Below are positions 1 through 7,247 of a DNA stretch of 28,052 bases, one piece after another; position 1 is the first letter of the stretch; each line of letters opens with the position of its first letter. Where the stretch lies: positions 1-28,052 of IMG/VR virus record IMGVR_UViG_3300017782_000154. The stretch is one strand, 5' to 3'. The DNA comes from a virus. The translations under genes were made by a program, and so were the position numbers. Under the pieces are notes generated by a model, which saw only the letters and a program-made list of their open reading frames with translations, had not been told where the DNA came from and searched no databases.

Positions 1-125
1 ACATAAAGATCCCTTTCAAACGGGAATAGGTTTTCAACTTCTGTCATACTGTATTTATGATGCTGAACCAGACTAAACATCAAATGGTAATAGTTGCCTA
101 CATCATTGTGGCTCAGGCAAACGTA
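1..125 (-). CDS. Partial ORF in the -1 frame after gp26 (probable frameshift extension or gp51-position protein)
   Basis: Reading right to left from the T-run at 131-125, the frame one base back from gp26 stays open for 40 codons to the left edge, so the 3' end is missing. It has protein-like content well before its first in-frame ATG (80-78): it reads CLSHNDVGNYYHLMF and then HHKYSMTEVENLFPFERDLY. It starts inside the end of gp26 and bypasses the gp26 stop at 115-113. No Shine-Dalgarno stands before the ATGs at 80 or 47. T4 has gene 51, a baseplate hub assembly factor, right after gene 26, so this may be the counterpart. Tail assembly chaperone genes of other phages use the same -1 arrangement. 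Expression as a gp26 fusion is inference; that the stretch is coding is fairly well supported. The alternative is separate translation from ATG 80 or 47. Confidence 0.65.
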
Positions 126-131
126 AAAAAA
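94..131 (-). promoter_or_regulatory. Probable -1 programmed frameshift signal (slippery run plus stem-loop)
   Basis: On the minus strand gp26 reads GAT TTT TTT ACG TTT GCC TGA. The heptamer T-TTT-TTT (131-125) allows both tRNAs to re-pair after a -1 slip. Four bases later, TTGCCT (120-115) and AGGCAA (99-94) form a perfect 6-bp inverted repeat, with one extra G-U pair possible, around a 13-base loop that contains the gp26 stop. A weak 4-bp loop contact (AATG with CATT further downstream) could make a pseudoknot. The spacer is slightly shorter than the usual 5-9 bases. The signal is seen in sequence; its function is inferred. Confidence 0.6.
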
Positions 132-838
132 TCAAATAAACCTTTAAGCTCTCTCTCAACAACAGTACCATCTTCTCTAGTATATTCAATAGTATGTCTA
201 ATTTGAGGAGCTGCTCCTAAAAATTCTTGAATGTCTTGAAAGTTTTTGGATGTTAATGACTCTAAAAAATCATCGCGCTCTTCTTTGGTATAATCTCTCA
301 AAAAGTGAACATCAGAACCGTCAGCATTATACACAGATTCAATAGTTTCGCCTATAAGATCAAATGTAACTTTACCAAGATTAACTTCCCCTTGTTGACT
401 TGCAGTAACAGTTTCAACATTATTAAAACTAGGGTATCTTAGCTTAACTGAATAATCATCATTTAATCTAAACGAACCACTATGAGTAGTATCACTAATA
501 AGACCAACCTCATCTAAATCCACTTCAACATCATAATACTGCTCATCTTCTTCATCTTTAATCTTAAGAGAAACAATATTTTGTACACTTATAGCTCTCA
601 GTTTTAAAAATAGAAAGTCAACCTCAAATGAAGGAAGGTCTGTAATATTAATATCATTCATAACACAATTTTGAACAACTTGTTTAACACTCTCAGCAAT
701 ATGAGATAAATCATTTGCTTGTTGTCCAAACAGTAGAATCTTTTCTTCCTTAACTGTAAAGGGTCTGTATTTTAGTTTCTTTTCAGAAAACGGTAGGGTT
801 AAATTAAAAATAGGTACATCAATTTTAGGTAATGCCAT
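113..838 (-). CDS. 26: Baseplate hub assembly protein, T4 gp26 family
   Basis: 241 aa. The N-terminus (MALPKIDVPIFNLTLPFS, then KYRPFTVKEEKILL) is the recognisable start of the T4 gp26 family (Pfam T4_baseplate); T4 gp26 is slightly shorter, at about 208 aa. In T4 this protein takes part in building the central hub of the baseplate and acts in the cytoplasm during tail assembly. The start ATG is at 838-836, with a good Shine-Dalgarno (GAGGAT) just upstream. It is the last complete gene of the minus-strand operon, 34 bases after gp54. The end of the gene is unusual: the last codons run through seven consecutive T, and a -1 frame coding stretch takes over where the protein would stop, so two products (241 aa and a longer fusion) are possible. 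Family assignment is by remembered sequence pattern. Confidence 0.82.
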   Translation of the reverse strand: MALPKIDVPIFNLTLPFSEKKLKYRPFTVKEEKILLFGQQANDLSHIAESVKQVVQNCVMNDINITDLPSFEVDFLFLKLRAISVQNIVSLKIKDEEDEQYYDVEVDLDEVGLISDTTHSGSFRLNDDYSVKLRYPSFNNVETVTASQQGEVNLGKVTFDLIGETIESVYNADGSDVHFLRDYTKEERDDFLESLTSKNFQDIQEFLGAAPQIRHTIEYTREDGTVVERELKGLFDFFTFA

Positions 839-872
839 TATATCCTCACTTTATTTATTTTGATAATTCATT

Positions 873-1742
873 TTATTTGTTAAACATTCCAAGTAATGTC
901 TCACCGTTATTTATAACATTAAGCGCATCACCTATGCTTCTAGGTTTTTTCAAAGACTTTGCTACCTGTACTGCCCCATTTACTTTGTTAATAAACTGAA
1001 GTAAATTAAAAGCTTTATCATCTTCTTTTGCTTCAGCTGGTTTAAATGCTGAACTTGTCCAGTGTCTGTAATTAAACTGAACTTGTAGTTCAGCTACTTC
1101 ATCATTCTGTCGCCAACCCATAGCAAGATCGCCGATAACTGCTGGATAAGCTTCCACTAGTGTATATTTGGTAATTTTACTTCCGGTTGGATCGTATACT
1201 AATATATCAATATTACATACATAATCTTCATAATATCCAACCTCACCGAGTGAGCCTCCAGTATCAGGGTCCGTTGACAGATCACCCATTTGATGAGCGA
1301 AAGATGAAATCTCCTTGGCCCAGAAATTAAAAAACTCTAATACTAGTCCATTGTTGTCCAGCATAAAGGTAGCACTCACGGCTGGAAATATAGCATTAGC
1401 TACTCTTCTTTCTAAAGGTCCAAATCCTTGTCTTTGTACATCGGAAGTTGCAAAGCTAACACCAGGTATATTTACCGCATTGCATAATAGACCAACATTT
1501 TCGACGGATTTAACATCTTCAAATCCATTAGGTTGATGTGTTATTACTAAACCAAAAAGGTTTGGTCTCATAAGACCGTTTAGACCTGAAACTCTAGCTT
1601 TAAAATCTGATATATTAAAACTTTTCGAAAACTGATCTGGGGTATCGGTTTTTTTCTTTTTACCACCAATCGCAGCATCAACCACTTTACCTAAAGGTCC
1701 AGCTTTAACTTTGCCTGGTAATTGATTAATCAAATCCTTCAT
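873..1742 (-). CDS. 54: Baseplate tail tube initiator, T4 gp54 family
   Basis: 289 aa; T4 gp54 is about 320 aa. gp54 sits on the baseplate and with gp48 starts polymerisation of the gp19 tail tube; it shares a tube-protein fold with gp19. Supporting sequence: a basic N-terminal tail (residues 1-45, including GGKKKK), then RPNLFGLVITHQPNG (about 59-73), NIPGVSF (91-97), SATFMLDNNGLVLEFFNFW (123-141) and the closing strand LQVQFNYRHW (219-228). These are the typical 'NxF / PG / F..D....F..W / V.F.Y..W' landmarks of T4-like tube-related proteins. The start overlaps the stop of the upstream 203-aa gene as TAATG, which implies translational coupling. It lies in the same operon as gp4 and gp26, on the opposite strand from its functional partner gp48. 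Confidence 0.78.
   Translation of the reverse strand: MKDLINQLPGKVKAGPLGKVVDAAIGGKKKKTDTPDQFSKSFNISDFKARVSGLNGLMRPNLFGLVITHQPNGFEDVKSVENVGLLCNAVNIPGVSFATSDVQRQGFGPLERRVANAIFPAVSATFMLDNNGLVLEFFNFWAKEISSFAHQMGDLSTDPDTGGSLGEVGYYEDYVCNIDILVYDPTGSKITKYTLVEAYPAVIGDLAMGWRQNDEVAELQVQFNYRHWTSSAFKPAEAKEDDKAFNLLQFINKVNGAVQVAKSLKKPRSIGDALNVINNGETLLGMFNK
908..915 (-). promoter_or_regulatory. Candidate late promoter inside the end of gp54, upstream of gp26
   Basis: Exact T4-type late motif TATAAATA on the minus strand, 70 bases upstream of the gp26 start. It lies inside gp54 coding sequence. In DNA this AT-rich a few exact copies are expected by chance, so only the position supports it. Confidence 0.25.
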
Positions 1743-2353
1743 TATCGATCACTCGCTTTTCTTGAATGTTTATAAACAGTAGTTCTTCTAGCACCTACAA
1801 ACCTGTCTAAAGGTAATTGTAAAACAATATCCCACTCCGCAGGATGAATCTTTACAAACCTAGATTTACACTGATTATTTAGGTAACGTTTAATGCAGGG
1901 CTTCCATAATGATTTACCTGATAGTGATTTTAATCTCTCATAAGTAAATTTTAATCTAGTTTGTTCATCAAACCTTTCATCAGATAAAAATTCATACATC
2001 TGGGTCATTAATACAGCCCTTAACTTAGGAGGTAAATAATGAAAATTAACACCCATAAAGCCGCCGCTATAATCCTCTATTAACATAACTAATGGAAATT
2101 TATCATAATAAGGTAAGGTTTCTTTACCTTTGGCTTCATATTGAAACAAGTATAAGTCGCCAGGATGAAATAGTCTATTAACAGTATTATCGCGCGCACC
2201 TTTAGTTTTCATGAGCCTGTCTGGTCTTATATCACTTAATTGGCCTGCCTTATCTCTAAACCAACGACGTGATTCTTCTGACGATCCAGGTGTAAAGCCT
2301 TTTTCTATACCCTCATTAAGTAACCGCTGAAATATAAATCTCTTAGTACTCAT
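1742..2353 (-). CDS. Conserved T4-like phage protein of unknown function, probably virion-associated
   Basis: 203 aa, basic and aromatic-rich, with no membrane segment or signal peptide visible. Most distinctive is a central block (residues 67-110) containing GDLYLFQYEAKGKETLPYYD, then FPLVMLIEDYSGGFMGVNFH and YLPPKLRA. Proteins with this 'PYYD.FPL ... G.NFHYLPP..R' pattern occur in T4-like marine phages near head-completion and baseplate genes, usually annotated as structural or hypothetical; I cannot give a defined role. The start ATG overlaps the gp4 stop (ATGA) and its own stop overlaps the gp54 start (TAATG), so it is translated between a head-completion nuclease and a tail tube initiator. 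That suggests a part in head or tail completion, but this is context only. Confidence 0.6.
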   Translation of the reverse strand: MSTKRFIFQRLLNEGIEKGFTPGSSEESRRWFRDKAGQLSDIRPDRLMKTKGARDNTVNRLFHPGDLYLFQYEAKGKETLPYYDKFPLVMLIEDYSGGFMGVNFHYLPPKLRAVLMTQMYEFLSDERFDEQTRLKFTYERLKSLSGKSLWKPCIKRYLNNQCKSRFVKIHPAEWDIVLQLPLDRFVGARRTTVYKHSRKASDR

Positions 2354-2787
2354 ACGCCTAACTCTTTCTCAGTCATTATTTTAAAATCCCATCCTCTATC
2401 AGCACAGTATTCATACGCAGCATTCCACTTAGCTTCATTTATTCCATATGTCTTTACTTCTCGTAGGAATCTAGCAGTAGGCCTTTTACCTGAAAGCTTT
2501 TTAGGTGGTATAGTTTGCGCCAATGGTTTAACCTCAATAACTGTTTCTTTTAATTTACCGTTTATTTTTCTTTTAACGTAGAAGTCTGGATAATATCTAT
2601 GTATCCTTCTATCCATCGGACTCCTATAAGGTATGATAATTTCCTCACTTGACCATGCCATAACATCAGGATGGTCATCTAAATACTTCATAAGTTTACA
2701 TTCCCACAAACTTCTGTAGATTATGTTTGTAGGATTGCCTAAATACTTTTGTGGGTTCCTCGGTTTGAACCTTCCTTTATACGCCAT
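2350..2787 (-). CDS. 4: Head completion protein, T4 gp4 (gp50/65) family, nuclease-like fold
   Basis: 145 aa, matching T4 gp4 (about 150 aa), which completes the DNA-filled head before tail joining. The start was placed at ATG 2787-2785 (MAYKGRFKPRNPQKYLGN), the usual start of the family; a longer frame to 2922 exists but would overlap gp48. Landmarks: NIIYRSLWECKLMKYLD (21-37), the acidic site YYPDFYVKR (65-73) and VIEVKP (83-88). D68 with E85-x-K87 forms a PD-(D/E)xK-type pattern like that of TnsA-like endonucleases. It is the first gene of the minus-strand operon; a TATAAATA late promoter ends five bases before its ATG and no Shine-Dalgarno is visible, so the transcript may be nearly leaderless. 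Its stop overlaps the next start (ATGA). Confidence 0.85.
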   Translation of the reverse strand: MAYKGRFKPRNPQKYLGNPTNIIYRSLWECKLMKYLDDHPDVMAWSSEEIIIPYRSPMDRRIHRYYPDFYVKRKINGKLKETVIEVKPLAQTIPPKKLSGKRPTARFLREVKTYGINEAKWNAAYEYCADRGWDFKIMTEKELGV

Positions 2788-2792
2788 ACATT

Positions 2793-2800
2793 TATTTATA
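2793..2800 (-). promoter_or_regulatory. T4-type late promoter for the minus-strand operon
   Basis: Exact TATAAATA on the minus strand inside the 24-bp divergent intergenic gap, ending five bases (AATGT) before the gp4 start. T4 late promoters place transcription start about 6 bases past the motif, which here falls on or next to the A of the ATG. The intergenic position and correct orientation make this one of the two best-supported promoters in the window. Confidence 0.7.
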
Positions 2801-2811
2801 GGTAGGATCAG

Positions 2812-3891
2812 ATGGGTATTAACATTGGTAAAATAACAAATAAAGTTGCAGCAGGAGCCGCGATAGGTGATAAGCTTGGGCTTTTTAAGAAAAAAAAGAA
2901 AGATAGAGAGGCCAAGGAGCAAGAACCGAAGCGTGCAATAGAAGAAGCTAAAAGACGCGACGAGCTTTCCCCTTTACAATTCCCATCAGATATAGGTAAG
3001 AAGTACTTCTTTATGAAGTTTAAAAAATATGATTACGGAAAATCTAACAGTGTCAACAAAGGAGAAGATCTCAAAGAAACTCTCAAGGGGTACATAATTC
3101 TTCCTTTTCCCAGGGAATTGACTGAGGAATATAATGTTGCTTATAGGGGCGCACAATTAGGATACTTTGGAGCAGGCGCCGACGCGTTGGCTAAAGTTTT
3201 GAATGATAGCGAGGAACTTGGAAACATCACTACAGATAATTTTAAAGGTCTAGTACCAAAGGCCGGTAAAGCCATAGCTGGAGCATTAACTGCCAATCTT
3301 GTACAAAAGGTAGGAAAAAAAGTTGGAGCAGGGCAGTTAGGTAAAGCTGCAGTTATATTAGGCCTTGGCGGCGCAAAATTACAGGACACTATAGGATCGC
3401 GAATAGGCGTAGTTGATAATCCTGTTGAAAGGGCAATGTTAGACGGAGTTCCTCTGAGAGATCATAGCTTTAGTTTTAAATTAGTACCTCGTAATCAAAA
3501 GGAAAATACATCTGTTGATTTAATAATTGCAGAAATTAGATCAAGAATGATGCCTTATAACTCCGGCGGTGAATTTTTCTTTCAATTCCCTGAGGTAGTT
3601 GATTTCGGGTTTAATGGATCATTTACGAAACAACCATATAAAACATCCGTTATTACATCATTAAAGGTAGATTATGCTCCTGATGGTGCTTCTTTTCATA
3701 TAAAGGATGGTGAAGCAACTGCTTATGTTTTAACTATAGGATTAAAAGAAATTCAACCAATTAGAAAAGAAGACTTCGGTAAAGTCGAAGGTGGGGCCAC
3801 TCTCGCAGACGCGGGACTTGCTGATGCACCGCCCCCGGTTCCCAATTTAAAGCCAGATCCGATACGTACCGGCGGCGCAGGTAATAGCTAA
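2812..3891 (+). CDS. 48: Baseplate tail tube cap, T4 gp48 family
   Basis: 359 aa, close to T4 gp48 (about 364 aa). gp48 binds the centre of the baseplate and with gp54 forms the platform for tail tube growth. Features: a basic, charged N-terminal segment (residues 20-50, with a run of Lys), YFFMKFKKYDYG (about 65-76), LPFPRELTEEYNVAYRG (97-113), a Gly/Ala-rich helix-prone middle, and the tube-like C-terminal part with NPVERAMLDGVPLRDHSFSF, then LVPRN, FFFQFPEVVDFGFNG, SLKVDYAPDGASFHIKDG and LTIGLKEIQPI. The C-terminal 20 residues are Pro/Ala/Gly-rich and probably flexible. The start ATG has GGTAGGA just upstream. It is the first plus-strand gene, divergent from gp4, and its stop overlaps the gp53 start (TAATG). 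No plus-strand late promoter motif was seen in the 24-bp gap. Confidence 0.83.
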   Translation: MGINIGKITNKVAAGAAIGDKLGLFKKKKKDREAKEQEPKRAIEEAKRRDELSPLQFPSDIGKKYFFMKFKKYDYGKSNSVNKGEDLKETLKGYIILPFPRELTEEYNVAYRGAQLGYFGAGADALAKVLNDSEELGNITTDNFKGLVPKAGKAIAGALTANLVQKVGKKVGAGQLGKAAVILGLGGAKLQDTIGSRIGVVDNPVERAMLDGVPLRDHSFSFKLVPRNQKENTSVDLIIAEIRSRMMPYNSGGEFFFQFPEVVDFGFNGSFTKQPYKTSVITSLKVDYAPDGASFHIKDGEATAYVLTIGLKEIQPIRKEDFGKVEGGATLADAGLADAPPPVPNLKPDPIRTGGAGNS

Positions 3892-4421
3892 TGAGATACT
3901 TCCAACAATTCCCTACTATTGAGTACAACGACCATCAAGTAAAAAATATACTTGCAAGAGTTAAACTTGCTGATGTACTTAATAATACGCAGTATACTTT
4001 CTATGACTATGAACTAGAAGATGGGCAACAACCCTGGATTGTTGCTGATCAGTACTATGGCAGTGTTGATAGAACATGGATAGTTTATTTGTCTAATAAT
4101 ATAATTGATCCTTTTTATGAGTGGTATATGGATACATATACCTTTGAGAATTATATTACTAAAAAATATGGATCTATTTCAGCTGCTAAAGCTAATCTTA
4201 TTGGATATAATGAAGTTGTTGACGGAGAAAAAACAGGAATAAAATATAGCCCGTTAAGCTATACTTACTCCACTGATAACAATAAATCAAACTGGACAGC
4301 ATTTTATTCTTATGATGAAGAGGATGAAGCCAATGAAGCACGTAGAACAATCAAACTACTAAGTAAAAAATATGCCAGTTTAGCAGAAACTAATCTAAAG
4401 GATCTATTAAATAATGGCTAG
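3891..4421 (+). CDS. 53: Baseplate wedge subunit, T4 gp53 family
   Basis: 176 aa; T4 gp53 is 196 aa. gp53 joins late in wedge assembly and helps link wedges around the hub. Matching features: an N-terminal IEYNDHQVKNILARVKLADV, then YTFYDYELEDGQ (37-48), the family core WIVADQYYGSVDRTWIVYL (49-67) and NNIIDPFYEWYMD (69-81, equivalent to the 'N...DPYYGW' of T4), and a C-terminal Lys/Glu-rich helix (KLLSKKYASLAETNLKDLL). The protein is acidic and Tyr-rich. It starts inside the gp48 stop (TAATG) and its last codons overlap the next gene by eight bases (ATGGCTAG), so it lies in a tightly coupled string with gp48 and the hub genes. Confidence 0.85.
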   Translation: MRYFQQFPTIEYNDHQVKNILARVKLADVLNNTQYTFYDYELEDGQQPWIVADQYYGSVDRTWIVYLSNNIIDPFYEWYMDTYTFENYITKKYGSISAAKANLIGYNEVVDGEKTGIKYSPLSYTYSTDNNKSNWTAFYSYDEEDEANEARRTIKLLSKKYASLAETNLKDLLNNG

Positions 4422-5706
4422 TGAAGACATACAACTCCCAGGACAAGCAGCACTTATAGGCGTGGCTGTTTTAAATGAGGATGAAGAGACTATTGTAGAT
4501 CTAATTAACTTAGTCGACATATGTAATATTATTGAAAGTATTGATAATGATACATTACTATGTGCGATTAAGATATCTGATACTACTGATACTATTAGCA
4601 CATTTCCCTTAAGAGGTGATGAGCCGGTTGTTATAACTTGGACAGCTTCAGGCATTGAAAAGCAATGTGTTTTTAGAATTACTAATATTAATAATATTGG
4701 CCATAGTATAGAAACACCAGGCGCTGGTATTGAAATTGATATGATATCTGAATATGCGTATAAACAAGAATTTCATAATATTGATAGTGCATTTAGTTCA
4801 ACAATTAAGTCAGCTGCAGAAGCTATTCACTCAGAAGTTTTATCAGATGTATTCCCAAATTCATTTAGGGCTGATGAATTTAAATTATATAATAAAGATG
4901 CCAACAAGATTACAGTTGATGAGACGTTAGGTGTATTGGACTTTATTATACCAAGTGAAACACCTTTTGATGCAATGAACTATTTATTGGCATGGGCGAG
5001 TAACCCTGAAAGCAGTAAATCAGGTACGTGGATGTTTTTTCAAACATTGGACGGGTTTAAATTTACTACTATGGAGGCATTATTCTCAGCGCCTTTAAAG
5101 GACGGCACACACACATATACCTTAGCTAGTACTGAGGATCCACTTGACCCATTATCTCAATATTCTGTTAGTAACTTAAGGCAGCTAAAAAGAAGCAACC
5201 TATTTATTCTCGCTAAAACGGGTAGATTTTGTTGTCAAGTTAAAGAGTTAAGTTATACACATAAAAAGGTACAGACAACCGAGTACACCTTCTTTGATGA
5301 AGATTATGCCCTTGAAGGTAAAGAGTTGCTAGTATCTGATAAGCTTAAAAATACTTTAGGTAAGGTGCCGACTGAGACGCACTGGGTTTATAGAGACAGC
5401 TCAACACCAGATTTCAGTATTAATGACATCTTACCTCACAAATGGGCTATGCATAGTATTACTAGAAACAACACTATGCAGATAAAAGTAGCTGGCAACC
5501 CTAACCTAATGGCTGGTGATGTATTAGAACTTGTAGTAAATAGACCCACTGCTGTTGAGAAAGATAATGAACGACCTGAAGATAAAACAATATCAGGTAA
5601 ATACATTATTAAAGATATTGTACATATGTTTGCGCCCAGCACATATAAGCAAGATATTACATTAATTAGACCAGGCGCAGTTGATGCAGGTAAGGTGGAA
5701 TCGTAA
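4414..5706 (+). CDS. 27: Baseplate hub protein, T4 gp27-like
   Basis: 430 aa; T4 gp27 is 391 aa. gp27 forms the trimeric ring that carries the gp5 spike and connects to the tube. Supporting sequence: an N-terminal beta-rich domain ending in CVFRITNINNI (about 86-96), the hub-type segment IPSETPFDAMNYLLAWASN (about 176-194) followed by WMFFQTLDGFKFTTMEAL, and a C-terminal strand set with NPNLMAGDVLELVV then GKYIIKDIVHMFAPSTYKQD, which parallels the end of T4 gp27 ('G..I.F ... FYVDEV.H'). Synteny supports the call: it lies between gp53 and the spike protein. The start ATG overlaps the gp53 stop and the stop overlaps the gp5 start (TAATG). Similarity is structural in style, so the family call is less certain than for gp53 or gp25. 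Confidence 0.75.
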   Translation: MASEDIQLPGQAALIGVAVLNEDEETIVDLINLVDICNIIESIDNDTLLCAIKISDTTDTISTFPLRGDEPVVITWTASGIEKQCVFRITNINNIGHSIETPGAGIEIDMISEYAYKQEFHNIDSAFSSTIKSAAEAIHSEVLSDVFPNSFRADEFKLYNKDANKITVDETLGVLDFIIPSETPFDAMNYLLAWASNPESSKSGTWMFFQTLDGFKFTTMEALFSAPLKDGTHTYTLASTEDPLDPLSQYSVSNLRQLKRSNLFILAKTGRFCCQVKELSYTHKKVQTTEYTFFDEDYALEGKELLVSDKLKNTLGKVPTETHWVYRDSSTPDFSINDILPHKWAMHSITRNNTMQIKVAGNPNLMAGDVLELVVNRPTAVEKDNERPEDKTISGKYIIKDIVHMFAPSTYKQDITLIRPGAVDAGKVES

Positions 5707-7247
5707 TGAACGACAATTTTAAATGGTACTTTGGAGTAGTCGAAAATAGAGACGATCCATTAGAGATAGGCAGATTAAAAGTTAGATGGTTTGATGTACA
5801 TTCAGATGATTTAGGTAAACAGCCTACATCAAGCTTACCGTGGGCAACTCCGATATTCCCAGTATCAAGCGCATCAACTTCAGGTGTAGGCGGTCCATTA
5901 ACTGGAGCAGTAGAAGGATCTTTTGTAATGGGATTCTTTGTTGATAAAACGTTTCAAAACCCTTTTGTTATGGGAACTATTGCAGGCATACCTACAGAAC
6001 CACCTAATATTGGTTTAGGTTTTAATGATCCATATGGTACATATCCTAAAACTACAGATATTAATAATGGTCTAAATGAGTCAGATATCTCACGATTATC
6101 TCGTGACCCAGAAGGGCATGAGAGTCTTATTAATAGACGAGTGACTAGAGAGACAGGGACTGATAACCAGGGCATTCCTACTGCAACAGCCCCTAGTGTA
6201 AAATCTGTATTAGATAATAAACCAGATACGGTTTATGAAGAGGATGATGAAGGCAATAAAACACGTGAGTACTGGCATGAACCGCACCCTGCTTTAACTG
6301 CAGAAGAGTTTGATCCTGCAGAGGATCCGGTTGATGATGATGCTCAGCCGAAAGCATATGTACAATACCCTTATAATCATGTATGGGAGACAGAGTCAGG
6401 CCACGTTTTTGAGGTTGACGATACTCCGAATCATGAGAGAATACATACCCATCATAGATCAGGTACGTTCGAAGAAATTAAAGTCGACGGATCAAAAACA
6501 GTAGTGGTTGTAGGCGACGGTTATGAGATTAATGTAAAAGATAAAAACGTATTAATTAACGGTACTATGAATTTAACTATTTACGGTGACTGTAAAACTC
6601 TAATTAAGGGTGATAAATATGAAGAGATTGATGGCAATCATTTTGTAACAGTTCGTAAAGATAAAATTACTAAAGTTGGTGGGAATGAAGTCACAGAAAT
6701 TTTATCTGATCGCAGTACACAAATAAACGGCAATAATAATATTAGAATAACTGGTAATGACATTACTTCAATTGATGGTAGCGAGACTATCTCAGTAGGT
6801 GCAACACATTCTGAGACTATTACTGGCGAGACAAATATTATTTATGGTGCTGACTTAAAAGAAACAACATTTGGTACTTATATGGGACTTAGAAATGGGT
6901 CAATTGATTTTGCTACACCGAATGATATTAGTTTTGCAGCAGGCGGCAATGTTACAATACGCGCAGTTAATAATATGATTCTAACAGTAGGTAATGATCA
7001 GACTGTTACTGTTAATAATAATATTGCTATTACTGCTAATAATAATATGACTGAAAATATTACTGGTACGCAAACAACTAATGCTGCGTCTACTACTATT
7101 AATAATGATGTTGCTGTTACTGGTACTGTTGATGCGAGTACTGATGTTCTTGGCGGTGATGCCGGTATTAGTCTTGTTACTCATACTCATACAGGATCAG
7201 CCACCGCACCCTCTGGAGCGAAATCAGATACAGGAGCACCTAAGTAA
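5706..7247 (+). CDS. 5: Baseplate central spike, T4 gp5-like, without lysozyme domain
   Basis: 513 aa. An N-terminal OB-fold domain (residues 1-100) shows KWYFGVVENRDDPLEIGRLK, VRWFDVH, LPWATPIFP and FVMGTIAGIP, as in gp5/VgrG proteins. Residues 105-220 are a charged, probably disordered linker where T4 gp5 carries its cell-wall lysozyme; no lysozyme-like Glu/Asp/Thr catalytic pattern is visible there. From about residue 225 (HVWETESGHVFEVDDT, HERIHTHHRSG) to 475 there are short Gly/Asn-punctuated strands (GNNNIRITGND, GGNVTIRAVNN, NNNIAITANNN), typical of the three-stranded beta-helix that makes the needle. The C-terminus, HTHTGSATAPSG, resembles the tip region of marine phage gp5 proteins. 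Expected to pierce the outer membrane mechanically. Start and stop are both TAATG overlaps. Confidence 0.85.
   Translation: MNDNFKWYFGVVENRDDPLEIGRLKVRWFDVHSDDLGKQPTSSLPWATPIFPVSSASTSGVGGPLTGAVEGSFVMGFFVDKTFQNPFVMGTIAGIPTEPPNIGLGFNDPYGTYPKTTDINNGLNESDISRLSRDPEGHESLINRRVTRETGTDNQGIPTATAPSVKSVLDNKPDTVYEEDDEGNKTREYWHEPHPALTAEEFDPAEDPVDDDAQPKAYVQYPYNHVWETESGHVFEVDDTPNHERIHTHHRSGTFEEIKVDGSKTVVVVGDGYEINVKDKNVLINGTMNLTIYGDCKTLIKGDKYEEIDGNHFVTVRKDKITKVGGNEVTEILSDRSTQINGNNNIRITGNDITSIDGSETISVGATHSETITGETNIIYGADLKETTFGTYMGLRNGSIDFATPNDISFAAGGNVTIRAVNNMILTVGNDQTVTVNNNIAITANNNMTENITGTQTTNAASTTINNDVAVTGTVDASTDVLGGDAGISLVTHTHTGSATAPSGAKSDTGAPK

Noticed and set aside
45-59. CATAAATA followed four bases later by ATG on the minus strand, as a possible late promoter and start
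   Set aside because: The first base differs from the motif and the frame is already protein-like more than 20 codons upstream, so an internal start here is not needed.
2788-2922. Upstream extension of the gp4 reading frame to a far ATG at 2922
   Set aside because: It would overlap the start of gp48 on the other strand and adds a hydrophobic, unphage-like stretch; the family starts at MAYKGRF and a late promoter sits directly before that ATG.
5706-7247. A lysozyme domain in the gp5-like spike
   Set aside because: The region between the OB-fold and the beta-helix is charged and low in complexity, with no recognisable catalytic pattern.
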